Source: Pseudomonas sp. PSE14
Lineage (GTDB): Bacteria > Pseudomonadota > Gammaproteobacteria > Pseudomonadales > Pseudomonadaceae
Direction: 5' to 3'
NCBI RefSeq assembly: GCF_029203285.1
Contig: NZ_CP115669.1
Span: forward strand, 3,348,001 to 3,412,000
Length of the DNA stretch: 64,000 nucleotides
Below, piece by piece: positions 25,643 through 35,241 of this stretch (positions are counted from its first letter, which is position 1; each line of letters starts with the position of its first letter). The notes beneath the pieces were generated by a model. It was given only the letters and a program-made list of their open reading frames with translations, had not been told where the DNA came from and made no database searches. The translations under genes and the position numbers were made by a program.

Positions 25643-26449
25643 ATGTTCGAACGCAGGATCCCGCAGTGCCTTCTCGCCCTTTGCCTGGCCGCCCCACTGG
25701 CGCACGCCGATGTGAAGATTCCCGATCGTTTGCAGAATGTCGACAAGGTGACCTTCTGCGGCGGCATGGACTCCCCGCCCATGGGCTTCTATGACGCCAA
25801 CCAGAAGCTCACCGGCGTCACCATCGACCTGGGCGAAGCCATCGCCAAGCGACTGGGCGACAAGAAGATCGACTGGCGCATCACGCCCTTCTCCGGGCTG
25901 ATCCCGGCGCTGCTGGCCAAGCAGTGCGACATGCTGGTGGACCAGTTGTTCGACAAGCCCGAACGGCGCGAAGTGATCGACATGGTCAACTACATGTACT
26001 CCAGCCAGGCGGTGGTGGTCGCCAAGGGCAACCCCGAGGGCATTCGCAGCCTGGACGACCTCTCCGGCAAGAAAGTCGCGGTGCTCAACGGCTCCACCAT
26101 CCGCACCCTGCTCGACGCCCACAACGAGAAACTGGCCAAGGCCGGCAAGCCGCCGATGAAGGTGGTGGTCTACAACACCGACACCGACGCCTTCCAGTCC
26201 CTGCGCATCCGCCAGACCGACGCCTACGGCACCACCGTGGAAACCGCCGGCTACTACCAGAGCATGGCGCCGGACCTGTTCGAGATCGGCGTGCCAGCCT
26301 TCGCGCGCATCCTCACCGGGCTGGGCATCCGCAAGGAAGACAAGCAGCTCAGCGAAGCCGTCACCCAGGTCATCAAGGACATGCAGGCCGACGGCAGCTA
26401 CGCGGCGCTCCTGGCCAAGTGGCACATCGAAGGCGACAAACTGGACTGA
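25643..26449 (+). CDS. Polar amino-acid ABC transporter binding protein
   Basis: This 268-residue SBP_bac_3 protein has a signal peptide (MFERRIPQCLLALCLAAPLA then HA) and the family opening VTFCGGMDSPPMGFYDAN. The domain continues with TGVTIDLGEAIAKRLG and GLIPALLAKQCDML. The ATG at 25643 follows GGAG and starts the signal peptide. It belongs with the permease 12 bases downstream and the ATPase. Together with the gamma-glutamyltransferase, the likely ligand is a gamma-glutamyl compound or a polar amino acid. Confidence 0.9.
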   Translation: MFERRIPQCLLALCLAAPLAHADVKIPDRLQNVDKVTFCGGMDSPPMGFYDANQKLTGVTIDLGEAIAKRLGDKKIDWRITPFSGLIPALLAKQCDMLVDQLFDKPERREVIDMVNYMYSSQAVVVAKGNPEGIRSLDDLSGKKVAVLNGSTIRTLLDAHNEKLAKAGKPPMKVVVYNTDTDAFQSLRIRQTDAYGTTVETAGYYQSMAPDLFEIGVPAFARILTGLGIRKEDKQLSEAVTQVIKDMQADGSYAALLAKWHIEGDKLD

Positions 26450-26460
26450 GGTAACGAGAC

Positions 26461-27228
26461 ATGAACTTCAGTTGGGACGTGTTCTGGCAGTACCTGCTGC
26501 GGCCGAGCGACATCTACCTCTACGGCCTGTGGCTGACCTGCGTGATCGCCGTCAGCGCCATGCTCCTGGGCTGCGTGCTCGGGTTGCTGGCGGCGCTGAT
26601 GCGGCTGTCCTCCAACCCGCTGCTGCAATACCCGGTGCGCTTCTACGTGTGGCTGATGCGCGGCACGCCGCTGCTGGTGCAGATCGTCTTCCTCTACACC
26701 GCACTGGCCGCCGGCGGCATCTTCCGCTTCGAGGACCTGGACCTGGGGCTGTTCATCCTGCCGGGCAACATCCAGGCGGCGATCATCGCCCTGGGCCTCA
26801 ACGAAGGCGCCTACATGGCCGAGATCATCCGCGCCGGCATTGGCGCAGTGGACAAGGGCCAGTACGAAGCCGGCAAATCCCTCGGCATGACCTTCCCCAA
26901 GCTGATGCGGCGCATTGTGCTGCCCCAGGCCTTCCGGGTGATCGTTCCGCCGCTGGGCAACGAGTTCAACGTGATGCTGAAGAACACAACCCTGGTCAGC
27001 GTGATCGGCGTGCAGGAACTGCTGCTGAGCACCCAGATGGTCACCTCGGCGACCTTCCGCGTGTTCGAGCTGTACCTGGTCGTGGCCATCTACTTCCTCG
27101 CCCTGACCACGCTGTGGGGCTTCTTCCAGCGCTGGCTGGAAGCGCGCTTCGGCAAATCCGACGGCCAGGCCGCCGCACCGAACCGCATGTTCGGCCGCCA
27201 GGCGATGAAACTGCTGAGGGGGCGTTGA
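26461..27228 (+). CDS. Polar amino-acid ABC transporter permease
   Basis: This 255-residue protein has about five membrane segments and the HisM/GlnP-type signature [20 protein letters not shown] followed by [16 protein letters not shown] single permease gene suggests a homodimeric channel. It lies 12 bases after the binding protein and one base before the ATPase gene. No anomaly seen. Confidence 0.92.
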   Translation: MNFSWDVFWQYLLRPSDIYLYGLWLTCVIAVSAMLLGCVLGLLAALMRLSSNPLLQYPVRFYVWLMRGTPLLVQIVFLYTALAAGGIFRFEDLDLGLFILPGNIQAAIIALGLNEGAYMAEIIRAGIGAVDKGQYEAGKSLGMTFPKLMRRIVLPQAFRVIVPPLGNEFNVMLKNTTLVSVIGVQELLLSTQMVTSATFRVFELYLVVAIYFLALTTLWGFFQRWLEARFGKSDGQAAAPNRMFGRQAMKLLRGR

Positions 27229-27229
27229 G

Positions 27230-28009
<780 letters not shown>

Positions 28010-28109
28010 TCGCCCATGCCACCGCCGACCTGCCGCCGAAAATCCAGCGCGTGATCACCCGCGAATGGACCCGAATCAAGACTGACCGCTGAACCAAAGA
28101 GAGTTTTCC

Positions 28110-29726
28110 ATGCTGAGCTTCTCTGCCCACGAATACCCCTACGCCTCCCAGCGCCAGAGCGTTTTTGCCCGCAACGGCATGGTCGCCACCTCACAGCCGC
28201 TGGCGGCCGAGGCCGGCATCGCCATGTTGCGCGCCGGCGGTAACGCCATCGACGCCGCCATCGCCACCGCCGCCGCGTTGACCGTGGTCGAACCCACCGG
28301 TTGCGCCATCGGCGGCGACGCCTTCGCTCTGGTCTGGTTCAAGGACCAGTTGCACGGCCTCGACGCCAGCGGCCATGCGCCCGCCTCCATTTCCATCGAC
28401 AAGGTGAAAGCCGCCGGCTTTGAGAAGATGCCGGTACACGGCTGGCTGCCGGTCACGGTACCAGGCATCCCCTCGGCCTGGGCCGAGCTGTCCGCGCGCT
28501 TCGGCAAGCTACCCTTCGCCGATCTGCTGCAACCGGCCATCGCCCTCGCCCGCGACGGTTTCCCGGTATCCCCGGTGGTCGCCCACCAGTGGGAAATCGC
28601 CCGCCGCGAATACCAGGAAAGCCGCGCTGCCGTGCCGGCGCTGGAAGCCTGGTTCGACACCTTTACCGTCAACGGCGAAGCGCCGCGCGCCGGCCAACTG
28701 TTCCGCAACCCGGCCCAGGCGCAGACCCTCGCCGAACTGGCCGAGACGAAGTGCGAAAGCTTCTACCGGGGCGCCCTCGCCGCGCGCCTGGCCGAGCACT
28801 CCGCCGCCACCGGTGGCGAGCTGAGCGCGGCGGACCTGGCCGGCTACAAGCCCAAGTGGGTAGAGCCGATCAAGACCAATTACCGTGGCTACGACGTCTG
28901 GGAAATCCCACCCGCCGGCCAGGGGCTCATCGCCCTGATGACCCTGAACATCCTCCAGGGCTACGACTTCGACCAGCGCGACAGCCAGCTCACCTGGCAC
29001 CGCCAGCTGGAAGCGATGAAGAAGGCCTACGCCGACGGCCTGCACTACATCACCGACGCCGAGCACATGCGCGTCAGCACCGCCGCGCTGCTTTCCGACG
29101 ACTACGCCGCCCGCCGCCGCGCCGAGATCGGCGAACAGGCCGCCGAGCCCAGGCACGGCGACCCACACGCCAGTGGCACCGTGTACATCGCCGCCGCCGA
29201 CGGCGAAGGCAACATGGTCTCCTTCATCCAGAGCGCCTACCACGGCTTCGGCTCCGGCGTGGTGCTGCCCGACAGCGGTATCGGCCTGCAGAACCGTGGC
29301 TCGGAATTCAGCCTCGACCCGGCGCATTCCAACGCCCTGGCGCCGGGCAAGAAGACCTTCCACACCATCATCCCCGGCTTCCTCAGCAAGGACGGCGTGG
29401 CCGTCGGCCCGTTCGGCGTGATGGGCGGCTACATGCAGCCCCAGGGCCACGTGCAGATGGTGATGAACCTGGTGGACTTCGGCCTCAACCCGCAAGCCGC
29501 ACTGGATGCCCCGCGCTGGCAGTGGCTGGGCGGGATGAAGGTGGGCATCGAGCAGACAGCCTCGCGCGACCTGGCCTTCGCCCTCGCCCGCCGCGGCCAC
29601 CAGGTAGAGGTGACCTGCGACCTGACCGACTATGGACGCGGCCAGATCATCGTCCGCGACCCGGAGACCGGCGTGCTCTGCGGCGGTACGGAACCCAGGG
29701 CCGACTCGCATATCGCGGTCTGCTGA
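28110..29726 (+). CDS. Gamma-glutamyltransferase family protein
   Basis: This 538-residue Ntn-hydrolase is predicted to cleave itself before Thr357 ([18 protein letters not shown]) into subunits of about 356 and 182 residues. Other family features are [33 protein letters not shown] and [16 protein letters not shown]. The first residues show no signal peptide, so it looks cytoplasmic, unlike the periplasmic GGT of E. coli. It follows an amino-acid importer and probably releases glutamate from an imported gamma-glutamyl compound. Its exact substrate is unknown; cephalosporin-acylase-like relatives share the fold. Confidence 0.9.
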   Translation: MLSFSAHEYPYASQRQSVFARNGMVATSQPLAAEAGIAMLRAGGNAIDAAIATAAALTVVEPTGCAIGGDAFALVWFKDQLHGLDASGHAPASISIDKVKAAGFEKMPVHGWLPVTVPGIPSAWAELSARFGKLPFADLLQPAIALARDGFPVSPVVAHQWEIARREYQESRAAVPALEAWFDTFTVNGEAPRAGQLFRNPAQAQTLAELAETKCESFYRGALAARLAEHSAATGGELSAADLAGYKPKWVEPIKTNYRGYDVWEIPPAGQGLIALMTLNILQGYDFDQRDSQLTWHRQLEAMKKAYADGLHYITDAEHMRVSTAALLSDDYAARRRAEIGEQAAEPRHGDPHASGTVYIAAADGEGNMVSFIQSAYHGFGSGVVLPDSGIGLQNRGSEFSLDPAHSNALAPGKKTFHTIIPGFLSKDGVAVGPFGVMGGYMQPQGHVQMVMNLVDFGLNPQAALDAPRWQWLGGMKVGIEQTASRDLAFALARRGHQVEVTCDLTDYGRGQIIVRDPETGVLCGGTEPRADSHIAVC

Positions 29727-29748
29727 CAGCCATTGGCCAGGAGCCAAC

Positions 29749-30708
29749 ATGCCCCTCAAAGCCATGCCGGCCAGCGAACTGGCCATTTCCCCGCTCGTCC
29801 TGGGCGGCAACGTGTTCGGCTGGACGATCGACGAGACCCGCTCGCTGCGCCTGCTCGACGCCTTCCTCGACGCCGGCCTGAACAGCATCGACACCGCGGA
29901 CATGTATTCGGCATGGGTGCCGGGCCACAGCGGCGGCGAGTCGGAGTGCATCATCGGCAAGTGGCTCGCACGCCACCCCGGCCAGCGCGACCGCATCACG
30001 CTGTTCAGCAAGGTCGGCGCCGAACTCTCGCCGACCCGCAAGGGCCTGTCGCGACGCTGGATACTGCAGGCCGCAGAGGATTCTCTGCGGCGCCTGCAGA
30101 CCGACTACATCGACCTCTACTTCTCGCACTACCCGGACCCGGAAACGCCGCACGAGGAAACCCTGCGCGCCTACGAGGAGCTGATCGCCGCCGGCAAGGT
30201 ACGCGCCATCGGCGCCTCCAACTTCAGCCCGGCGCAACTGCAGGCGGCCAGGGCAACCGCCGACGAGCTGAGGCTGCCGCACTACTCGGCGCTGCAGGTG
30301 GAATACAACCTCTACGACCGCGCCGGGTTCGAGTCCGACATCCGGCCGCTGGCCATCGACCAGGGCTGCGCGGTGGTCACCTACTTCAGCCTCGCCTCCG
30401 GTTTCCTCTCGGGGAAGTACCGCCGCCTCGCCGACCTCGGCGACAGCGCCCGCCGCGAAGACCTGGAGAAATACTTCGATGAACGCGGCATGCATATCCT
30501 CACGGCGCTGGACCGGGTCGCCAATGAGCATGGCGCCAGCCCTGCGGAGGTCGCCCTGGCCTGGTTGCGGCAAAAACCGGGGGTCAGCGCGCCGATCGCC
30601 AGCGCCACCAGCGAAACCCAGCTGGCCGCCCTGGTTCGCGCCAGTCGCCTGAAGCTTGATGGCGAAAGCCTGGCGTTGCTCGAACACGCCAGCCGGTCGG
30701 AGGCGTAG
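29749..30708 (+). CDS. Aldo/keto reductase
   Basis: This 319-residue NADPH-dependent TIM-barrel oxidoreductase shows the catalytic Asp and Tyr in SIDTADMYSAW, Lys in FSKVG, and His in YFSHYPDPETP. IGASNFSP and the C-terminal ASATSETQLAAL (NADPH contact region) also fit. It begins 22 bases after the gamma-glutamyltransferase stop, with CCAGGAG before the ATG, so it is probably the last gene of that operon. It may reduce an aldehyde released in the pathway; no substrate can be named. Confidence 0.88.
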   Translation: MPLKAMPASELAISPLVLGGNVFGWTIDETRSLRLLDAFLDAGLNSIDTADMYSAWVPGHSGGESECIIGKWLARHPGQRDRITLFSKVGAELSPTRKGLSRRWILQAAEDSLRRLQTDYIDLYFSHYPDPETPHEETLRAYEELIAAGKVRAIGASNFSPAQLQAARATADELRLPHYSALQVEYNLYDRAGFESDIRPLAIDQGCAVVTYFSLASGFLSGKYRRLADLGDSARREDLEKYFDERGMHILTALDRVANEHGASPAEVALAWLRQKPGVSAPIASATSETQLAALVRASRLKLDGESLALLEHASRSEA

Positions 30709-30828
30709 GCTGCTTGCATGCCGCGTGGAGGGGCGCGCAGATACCTGTCAGAGTGCGACGACTGCGCCCGCAAATCCCAACGCGGTGGCCGCTTCTGCTC
30801 TGGCGCGCGCCATGGGCCAGTCCGCTGA

Positions 30829-31737
30829 TCAGAACACCGACCACCCAATCCGCGAACTAAGCAGCTCGAGCGCCGCCATCCCGGCGTAGGAGTTACCCGC
30901 GGCATTCAACTCCGGCGACCACACGCATACGCTAAATTGACCCGGCACGATCGCCACGATCCCGCCGCCCACGCCACTCTTGCCTGGCAGTCCCACGCGG
31001 TAGGCGAAATTCCCTGCTTCGTCATACAGCCCGCTGGTGGCCATGATCGAATTCACCTGCTGGGTCTGGCGCCGGGTCAGGATTTGCTCGCCACTGTGCT
31101 TGCAGAAACCATCGTTGGCCAGGAAACAGAAGGCTCGGGCCAGATCGAGGCAATTCATCTGCAGCGCGCAGTAGCTGAAATAACTGCGCAGTACGGTCTC
31201 GACCTCGTTATGGAAGTTGCCGAAGGACTGCATCAGGTAGGCCATGGCAGCGTTGCGCGCGCGGAACTGATACTCCGAATCGGCTACACGGGTATCGATC
31301 GATATGTGGGGATTGCCCGATAGGCGCCGCACGAAATCGCGCATCGACAGAATGGGGGCTGCGAAGCGCGATTGGTTGATGTCGCAGATCACCAACGCCC
31401 CCGCGTTGATAAAGGGATTACGCGGGCGTCCGCGCTCGAACTCCAACTGCACCAGCGAGTTGAACGGCTGGCCTGACGGCTCATGACCCAGCCGCTCCCA
31501 GATGGCCTCACCGGAGTGGCCAATCGCCTGAACCAGGCTGAACACCTTGGAAATGCTTTGCACCGAAAACGGCACCAACGCGTCGCCTGCGCAGTAATAG
31601 CTGCCATCGTTGCCATAAACGGCGATGCCCAGCTGATGCGCCGGGACATCAGCCAGCGCGGGGATGTAGTCAGCCACTTTGCCCTTGCCGATCAAGGGAC
31701 GTACTTCTTCGAGAATCTCGTTCAACAGCGTTTGCAT
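30829..31737 (-). CDS. glsA: Glutaminase (beta-lactamase-like fold)
   Basis: This 302-residue enzyme hydrolyses glutamine to glutamate and ammonia. The nucleophile and base are seen in [11 protein letters not shown] (Ser61, Lys64). Other family blocks are [25 protein letters not shown]-like [17 protein letters not shown] and [15 protein letters not shown]. Start MQTLLNEIL matches the usual N-terminus and length; upstream codons in frame have no family sequence. It stands alone on the minus strand, converging on the aldo/keto reductase, and fits the nitrogen-scavenging theme of the neighbourhood. Confidence 0.94.
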   Translation of the reverse strand: MQTLLNEILEEVRPLIGKGKVADYIPALADVPAHQLGIAVYGNDGSYYCAGDALVPFSVQSISKVFSLVQAIGHSGEAIWERLGHEPSGQPFNSLVQLEFERGRPRNPFINAGALVICDINQSRFAAPILSMRDFVRRLSGNPHISIDTRVADSEYQFRARNAAMAYLMQSFGNFHNEVETVLRSYFSYCALQMNCLDLARAFCFLANDGFCKHSGEQILTRRQTQQVNSIMATSGLYDEAGNFAYRVGLPGKSGVGGGIVAIVPGQFSVCVWSPELNAAGNSYAGMAALELLSSRIGWSVF

Positions 31738-31875
31738 GGAAGGCCCTGTTATCAGACCCCAGACGACGGCACGGGGCAGCATCCTTGACGCAGACCGAGC
31801 AGGAGAGATCACACATTCGACATCAAAATGGCGGGGGTGTATTTGCTGGATGAAATCCAACCGACCTGGAAACGA

Positions 31876-31903
31876 AAAAGCCCCGCATTAGCGGGGCTTT
31901 CGA
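31876..31903. terminator. Terminator of the cold-shock gene
   Basis: AAAAAGCCCCGC-ATTA-GCGGGGCTTT is a perfect stem with A- and T-runs on its two sides. It lies 15 bases past the stop of the minus-strand cold-shock gene and could act in both directions. Confidence 0.88.
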
Positions 31904-31917
31904 CATGGGCTTGGCCG

Positions 31918-32127
31918 TTACAAAGCTTGTACCTGATCGGCCTGAGGGCCTTTCGCGCCGTTAGTCACGTAAAAGCTGACGCGCTGACCTTCGTCCAGCG
32001 TTTTATAACCGGTACTCTCGATCGCTCGGAAATGAACAAAGACGTCCGCACCACTTTCAGGGGTGATGAAACCAAAACCTTTTTCAGGGTTGAACCACTT
32101 TACGGTACCTGTTTGACGAGTAGTCAT
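31918..32127 (-). CDS. Cold-shock domain protein (CspA family)
   Basis: This 69-residue single-stranded nucleic acid-binding protein has RNP1 (KGFGFI) and RNP2 (VFVHF), and the usual [16 protein letters not shown] opening. Length is typical. TTTGGAG precedes the ATG by 6-8 bases. About 270 bases with no gene lie upstream, long enough for the structured 5' leader usual for cold-inducible members, though I cannot confirm induction. Confidence 0.95.
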   Translation of the reverse strand: MTTRQTGTVKWFNPEKGFGFITPESGADVFVHFRAIESTGYKTLDEGQRVSFYVTNGAKGPQADQVQAL

Positions 32128-32404
32128 GATGAATCTCCAAAAAGTTCATGCCATGCAACATGCAAGGCACGACTGGATGCGAAGTGAAGAGGGGCCGCAA
32201 AGATGGAGAATCACGAAGACAAAACATCGATCGGTGCCGCTAAACCGAGCAGGCAGGGAGATCACCATACAGACTTTGCATGGAATAGATAGGGAAATCT
32301 CAGGAATTTGCCGATATCGGTCGGACGGTCGGGAGTGAGCACAATATGTGCGTATAGTGGGTCGCTAGCCACCAACGTGGTGGCTCATCACCTCAGGTGA
32401 ACTG

Positions 32405-32572
32405 ATGTCCAATTCAGAAATTAAAACCGAGCGTTCGGAGCTGGATAAGAAAATTTCAGCATTTCTTTCTAAAGGCGGAGAGATTCAGGAAATTCCCGCC
32501 GGCAGGTACGGCCGCAAGGAGCCGTTCAAGCGGGCCGAGTGGACCATAGGCAAGAAAAAGCCGGAGGCTTGA
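32405..32572 (+). CDS. Small conserved-looking hypothetical protein
   Basis: This 55-residue open frame has an AGGTGA ribosome site 4-5 bases before the ATG and ends just before a strong terminator, so it is a complete small transcription unit. The sequence is charged: NSEIKTERSELDKKISAFLS, then KGGEIQEIPAGRYGRKE and a lysine-rich tail GKKKPEA. The GGEIQ-IPAG pattern resembles small nucleic-acid-associated proteins in Pseudomonas, but I do not recognise a named family. Confidence 0.75.
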   Translation: MSNSEIKTERSELDKKISAFLSKGGEIQEIPAGRYGRKEPFKRAEWTIGKKKPEA

Positions 32573-32588
32573 TCCTCCAGAAATGGAA

Positions 32589-32614
32589 AAGGCCGCACCT
32601 ATCGATGCGGCCTT
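32589..32614. terminator. Bidirectional terminator
   Basis: AAGGCCGCA-CCTATCGA-TGCGGCCTT flanked by AAAA on the left and CTTGTT on the right. It lies 16 bases after the small gene's stop and also faces the mtnD transcript coming from the right. Confidence 0.85.
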
Positions 32615-32816
32615 CTTGTTATGTGGCTCTCCTGAAGTTCGCCATGGGCCACGCCGAGCAAAGGCAGATTCCGGCCAGGAGCGGACGTATAAGACCGAGA
32701 AGAAAGGATTGTCGGCGGCATGGTTGATCCTTACCGCTCGACGTCGGACGGAACGGGATCCCCCATCGCCAGTACCCGCATTGGAGCAGCCAATGGCGCC
32801 CGCAACCTCTCCTGTT

Positions 32817-33362
32817 TCAGAGACCGAGCAACGGAAAACGCTTGGCGATGCCGTCGCCGGTGAACTTGGCGACCCAGCCTTCGGCATTGTTGAACAGGCG
32901 GATGGCCACGAAGTGCGGACGCTCACCCATGTCGAACCAGTGGCGGGTGCCGGCCGGCACCGAGATCAGGTCGTTCTTCTCGCACAGCACGGCATAGACG
33001 TGATCCTCGATGTGCAGGGTGAATAGCCCGCGACCGGCAACGAAGAAGCGCACCTCGTCCTCGCCGTGGCGGTGTTCATCGAGGAACTTGGCGCGAAGTT
33101 CGTCCTTCTGCGGGTGATCGGCGCTCAGGCTGACCACGTCCACGGTGACGTAGCCCTCCTCCTCCTGCAGGCGGCGGATCTCGTACTGGTAGGCGGCGAG
33201 CACCTCCTCCTGGCTGGCGCCGGGGGCGATGGGCGCATTGGCCTGCCAGCGCTGGAAACGCACGCCGACGGCGCCCAGGGTCGAGGCGATGTCCTCGGCA
33301 TGAGTCAGCAGCTTCAGCGGCTGCTCGGGGCTCGATTCGTGGTAGACGGTCAGGCTGCTCAT
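32817..33362 (-). CDS. mtnD: Acireductone dioxygenase
   Basis: This 181-residue cupin converts 1,2-dihydroxy-3-keto-5-methylthiopentene and oxygen to the keto-acid precursor of methionine (Fe form) or to off-pathway products (Ni form). The metal ligands are seen in HRHGEDEVRFF (His, His, Glu) and GTRHWF (His). Length is typical. It follows mtnB by 28 bases on the same strand. The expected mtnC between mtnB products and this step is not adjacent (see findings). Confidence 0.95.
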   Translation of the reverse strand: MSSLTVYHESSPEQPLKLLTHAEDIASTLGAVGVRFQRWQANAPIAPGASQEEVLAAYQYEIRRLQEEEGYVTVDVVSLSADHPQKDELRAKFLDEHRHGEDEVRFFVAGRGLFTLHIEDHVYAVLCEKNDLISVPAGTRHWFDMGERPHFVAIRLFNNAEGWVAKFTGDGIAKRFPLLGL

Positions 33363-33390
33363 GGTCGGTTCCTCAGATCGCTGAATTCGC

Positions 33391-34005
33391 TCAGCAAAGG
33401 CTCAATATTTTCAGTTCGCATTCGAAGAGAAACTCGAAGGCTTCGATCTGGCGCAGCGCGTCGCTCATGCGCGGCCCCCATGTGTACAGGCCATGGCCAC
33501 GAATCAGATAACCGGGGCAGTCAGGATGGGCGTCGAGCCAGGGCTGCACCTTGGCGGCCAGGCGGGCGATGTCCTGGTCGTTGTCGAAGATCGGCACGGT
33601 GACGCGGCCTTCGTGGGTGGTGACGCCGGCGAAGGCCTTCTGCAGTTCGTAGTCTTCCAGCTCCAGACGATCGCCGGGCGTGAGACGCGAAAGCACGGTG
33701 GCATTCACCGAATGGGTGTGCAGCACCGCGCCGATCTCCGTGCGCCAGGCATAGAGCTGGGTATGCAGCAGGGTTTCCGCCGAGGGCTTCTTCCCCGGCT
33801 CCAGGCTGTTGCCGGCGAGATCGGTCTCCAGCAGGTCATCGACACCCAACTGGCCCTTGTGCTTGCCGGACACGGTGAGCAGCGCACGGTCGGCCGCCAG
33901 GCGCGCCGAATAATTGCTGCTGGTGGCCGGCGACCAGCCGCGGCCGTAGAGGAAGCGCCCGGCTTCGATGATCTGCTGGGTGAGTGCGTCGCGGGTATCG
34001 GTCAT
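33391..34005 (-). CDS. mtnB: Methylthioribulose-1-phosphate dehydratase
   Basis: This 204-residue class II aldolase-fold enzyme dehydrates methylthioribulose-1-phosphate in methionine salvage. Zinc ligands appear in VLHTHSVNA and RGHGLYTWG, with the catalytic loop SPATSSNYSAR near the N-terminus. It is the first gene of a two-gene unit with mtnD. The promoter should lie in the intergenic region to its right, which it shares with the divergent operon at 34321. Confidence 0.94.
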   Translation of the reverse strand: MTDTRDALTQQIIEAGRFLYGRGWSPATSSNYSARLAADRALLTVSGKHKGQLGVDDLLETDLAGNSLEPGKKPSAETLLHTQLYAWRTEIGAVLHTHSVNATVLSRLTPGDRLELEDYELQKAFAGVTTHEGRVTVPIFDNDQDIARLAAKVQPWLDAHPDCPGYLIRGHGLYTWGPRMSDALRQIEAFEFLFECELKILSLC

Positions 34006-34320
34006 GAAAGGTCGCAGAGGCTGCTGGAGTGGGAATAGGCCGCCACTCTATCGACGACCCTGTACAACCCTAAATACCTTAATCGCATGAGGTAATAACC
34101 CGGCGGGAGGCCAGAAGGCCTGAGCCAGAGCGATCCTTGCCGCTCAGCATGGCAGTGGCTGCATTGCGAAGCGTGTTGATCAGCACGAGCGTCCGGCGAC
34201 CTTTTTATTCCTTTCAATTATAAAAACCAGTAAAAATCATATTGGTATATACCAAATACTCTCCCCTTCAATACGCCCCATCGCAGTTGCCGGCCGCTGG
34301 CCGTATCGGAGAAAGGTTCC
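34006..34320. other. Divergent control region of mtnBD and the PnuC/TonB operon
   Basis: These 315 bases hold the palindrome at 34242-34255 and an AT-rich stretch (34201-34260) that is the likely promoter zone of the plus-strand operon. The ribosome site GGAGAAAGG sits just before the ATG at 34321. No TPP-riboswitch core (CTGAGA plus partner helices) is recognisable. Confidence 0.5.
34242..34255. promoter_or_regulatory. HutC-type operator palindrome
   Basis: TTGGTATATACCAA is a perfect 14-base palindrome. Its core GGTATATACC fits the HutC-subfamily pattern GT-N-TA-N-AC. The operon it precedes ends with a UTRA-domain GntR regulator (40147-40884), the natural candidate to bind it. Confidence 0.6.
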
Positions 34321-35241
34321 ATGTTTGCCTTGCGGGTCATGCTCGAATACTTCCACCCCTGGCCAAATTCGGCCGGTTTCTACCTCGCCCGTGAACGCGG
34401 CTGGTACCGCGAGGCGGGGCTGGACGTAGAACTGGTGGTGCACGACCCCTACCACGGCGACACCCTCGACCACCTGGCGCGTGGCGCCGCCGCGTTCGGC
34501 GTGTTCCCCAGCAACCGACTGCTGGTGCGCCGCGAGCTGGGCCAGCCGCTGATTGGCGTGGCGGCGATCAACCACCGTGGCCTGGAGTCGATCCAGACCC
34601 TCACCGACAGCGGCATCCAACGGCCACGCGACCTGCAGGGCAAGCGCCTGGCGCTCAACCCTACACCGCGCGGCCTGGCCATGGTGCGCCATCTGGTAAG
34701 CCAGGACGGCGGCGATCCCGATGCAGTGGAGCTGGTAGATGCCGGCTTCCGCGAGCTGCGCCCCGAGGACCTGGCCGCCGGCCTCGCCGACGCCAGCTTC
34801 GGCGGTTACTGGGCCTGGGAAGCCTTGCTGCCCAGTTCCATCGCCAACGAGCGCCGCGTGGTGCTGCCGGTGGACGAGATCGGCGCGCCGCCCTATCACA
34901 GCTACCTGCTGGGTGCTCGCGAGGACTGGCTGGACGCCAATGCGGACATCGCGCGGCGCTTCCTCGCCGCCACGGCACGCGGTTTCCTGGCGGCAGCGGC
35001 GGATCCCGAAGCCGCGCTGCCGGTCTACGAACGCACCATTCCCTACTTTCCCCACGAGATGCTGGCAGAATCCCTGCGGCGCATCGCGCCCAGCTGGTTG
35101 CACCAGGGCCGCTGGGGCGAACAGCGCGAGGAACTACTGCAGCCCTACGCCCAGTGGCTGCATGAATACGGCGTGCTGCGCGACCCGGAAATCTGGCGCG
35201 GCGCCACCAGCAACGCCTGGCAAGTGGAGAACCCAGCATGA
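34321..35241 (+). CDS. NMT1/THI5-like protein without signal peptide
   Basis: This 306-residue protein has the THI5/NMT1 binding-protein fold: LEYFHPWPNSAGFYLARERG, WYREAGLDVELVVHDPYHGD, and RDLQGKRLALNPTPRG. There is no export signal and no ABC permease or ATPase gene nearby, unlike ordinary periplasmic members. Yeast-type pyrimidine synthase THI5 shares the fold, but its Cys-rich CCCFC motif is absent here. It may bind, carry or process a thiamine-like ligand in the cytoplasm; that is inference. It starts an operon with a kinase, a rhodanese, a TonB receptor and PnuC. Confidence 0.75.
   Translation: MFALRVMLEYFHPWPNSAGFYLARERGWYREAGLDVELVVHDPYHGDTLDHLARGAAAFGVFPSNRLLVRRELGQPLIGVAAINHRGLESIQTLTDSGIQRPRDLQGKRLALNPTPRGLAMVRHLVSQDGGDPDAVELVDAGFRELRPEDLAAGLADASFGGYWAWEALLPSSIANERRVVLPVDEIGAPPYHSYLLGAREDWLDANADIARRFLAATARGFLAAAADPEAALPVYERTIPYFPHEMLAESLRRIAPSWLHQGRWGEQREELLQPYAQWLHEYGVLRDPEIWRGATSNAWQVENPA

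Noticed and set aside
34006..34320. TPP riboswitch in front of the THI5-like/PnuC operon
   Set aside because: The expected conserved THI-box core and helices are not recognisable here or before the TonB receptor at 37373.
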